A DNA stretch of 50,687 nt from Saprospiraceae bacterium. GTDB lineage: Bacteria > Bacteroidota > Bacteroidia > Chitinophagales > Saprospiraceae. Under the pieces are notes generated by a model that did no database searches, was not told the DNA's origin, and was given only the letters and a program-made list of their open reading frames with translations. The stretch's first letter is position 1. Each line of letters opens with the position of its first letter. The stretch spans positions 105,014-155,700 of the forward strand of contig JAHDEC010000009.1 of NCBI GenBank assembly GCA_020629035.1, read 5' to 3'. The position numbers and the translations under genes are program-made. This document shows positions 50,638 to 50,687 of the stretch, piece after piece.

Positions 50638-50687
50638 GTGGTTGTAGCTCAGTTGGTTAGAGCATCGGTTTGTGGTACCGAGGGTCG
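50638..50687 (+). tRNA. tRNA-His (anticodon GTG), truncated by the window edge
   Basis: GTGGTTG (5' acceptor strand), TA, GCTC D-stem, AGTTGGTTAGA D-loop, then the anticodon arm TCGGT-TTGTGGT-ACCGA with anticodon GTG, reading His codons. The base before it (50637) is G, the G-1 typical of tRNA-His. The T arm and 3' acceptor strand lie beyond the window. Confidence 0.9.

Overview
The window reads as a chromosome segment from a marine, AT-rich member of the Bacteroidota, possibly class Saprospiria. Visible evidence: a SusC/SusD pair, seven proteins with type IX secretion (T9SS) C-terminal sorting domains, gliding protein GldC, a TonB receptor/DUF4249 pair, an HYC_CC_PP-type protein, and promoters built on the Bacteroidota -7 element TAnnTTTG. 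It carries the futalosine-route menaquinone gene mqnD. No phage, insertion sequence or CRISPR array was seen.

Layout. 1-3.2 kb: 3' end of a Cys-rich repeat surface protein with a type B T9SS domain, then small secreted proteins, one resembling a PD-(D/E)XK nuclease fold. 3.3-14.8 kb (minus strand): a six-gene beta-glucan (laminarin-type) utilisation locus, susC-susD-PKD lipoprotein-GH16-GH16-GH5, headed by a 494-bp region rich in operator-like repeats. 15.3-20.3 kb: three T9SS cargo proteins. 20.3-25.9 kb (plus strand): a compact, overlapping copper-type operon encoding an HYC_CC_PP protein, an outer-membrane barrel, a double-HMA protein, an MbnP-like protein with a T9SS tail, two MbnH-like dihaem lipoproteins and an unknown protein. 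25.9-36.1 kb: housekeeping and orphan genes (GNAT, Fur family, mqnD, rRNA/tRNA pseudouridine synthase, SRP RNA, transaldolase, nucleoside phosphorylase, ArsC-like, LuxE-like, amidase). 36.2-41.1 kb: ccmB-ccmC-ccmD-gdhA, a strong terminator, then lrp and a TraB/GumN protein. 41.3-50.5 kb: TonB receptor plus DUF4249 lipoprotein, a YwaF-like membrane protein, gldC, an S24 self-cleaving repressor with a clear dyad operator, a methyltransferase lacking an ATG start, a large FG-GAP/ASPIC surface protein, and a truncated tRNA-His at the right edge.

How the genes work together. In the glucan locus SusC/SusD and the PKD lipoprotein should bind and import oligosaccharides released by two surface GH16 lipoproteins and a T9SS-exported GH5. 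In the copper cluster the dihaem proteins are expected, by analogy with MbnH/MbnP, to modify the MbnP-like protein into a copper binder; here that binder is apparently sent to the cell surface by the T9SS, and no methanobactin genes are present. That cluster is the best candidate for an undescribed variant system. Start sites were chosen partly from promoter geometry: where a TAnnTTTG box is visible it usually ends about 20-30 nt before the ATG, which argues against several apparent upstream starts.
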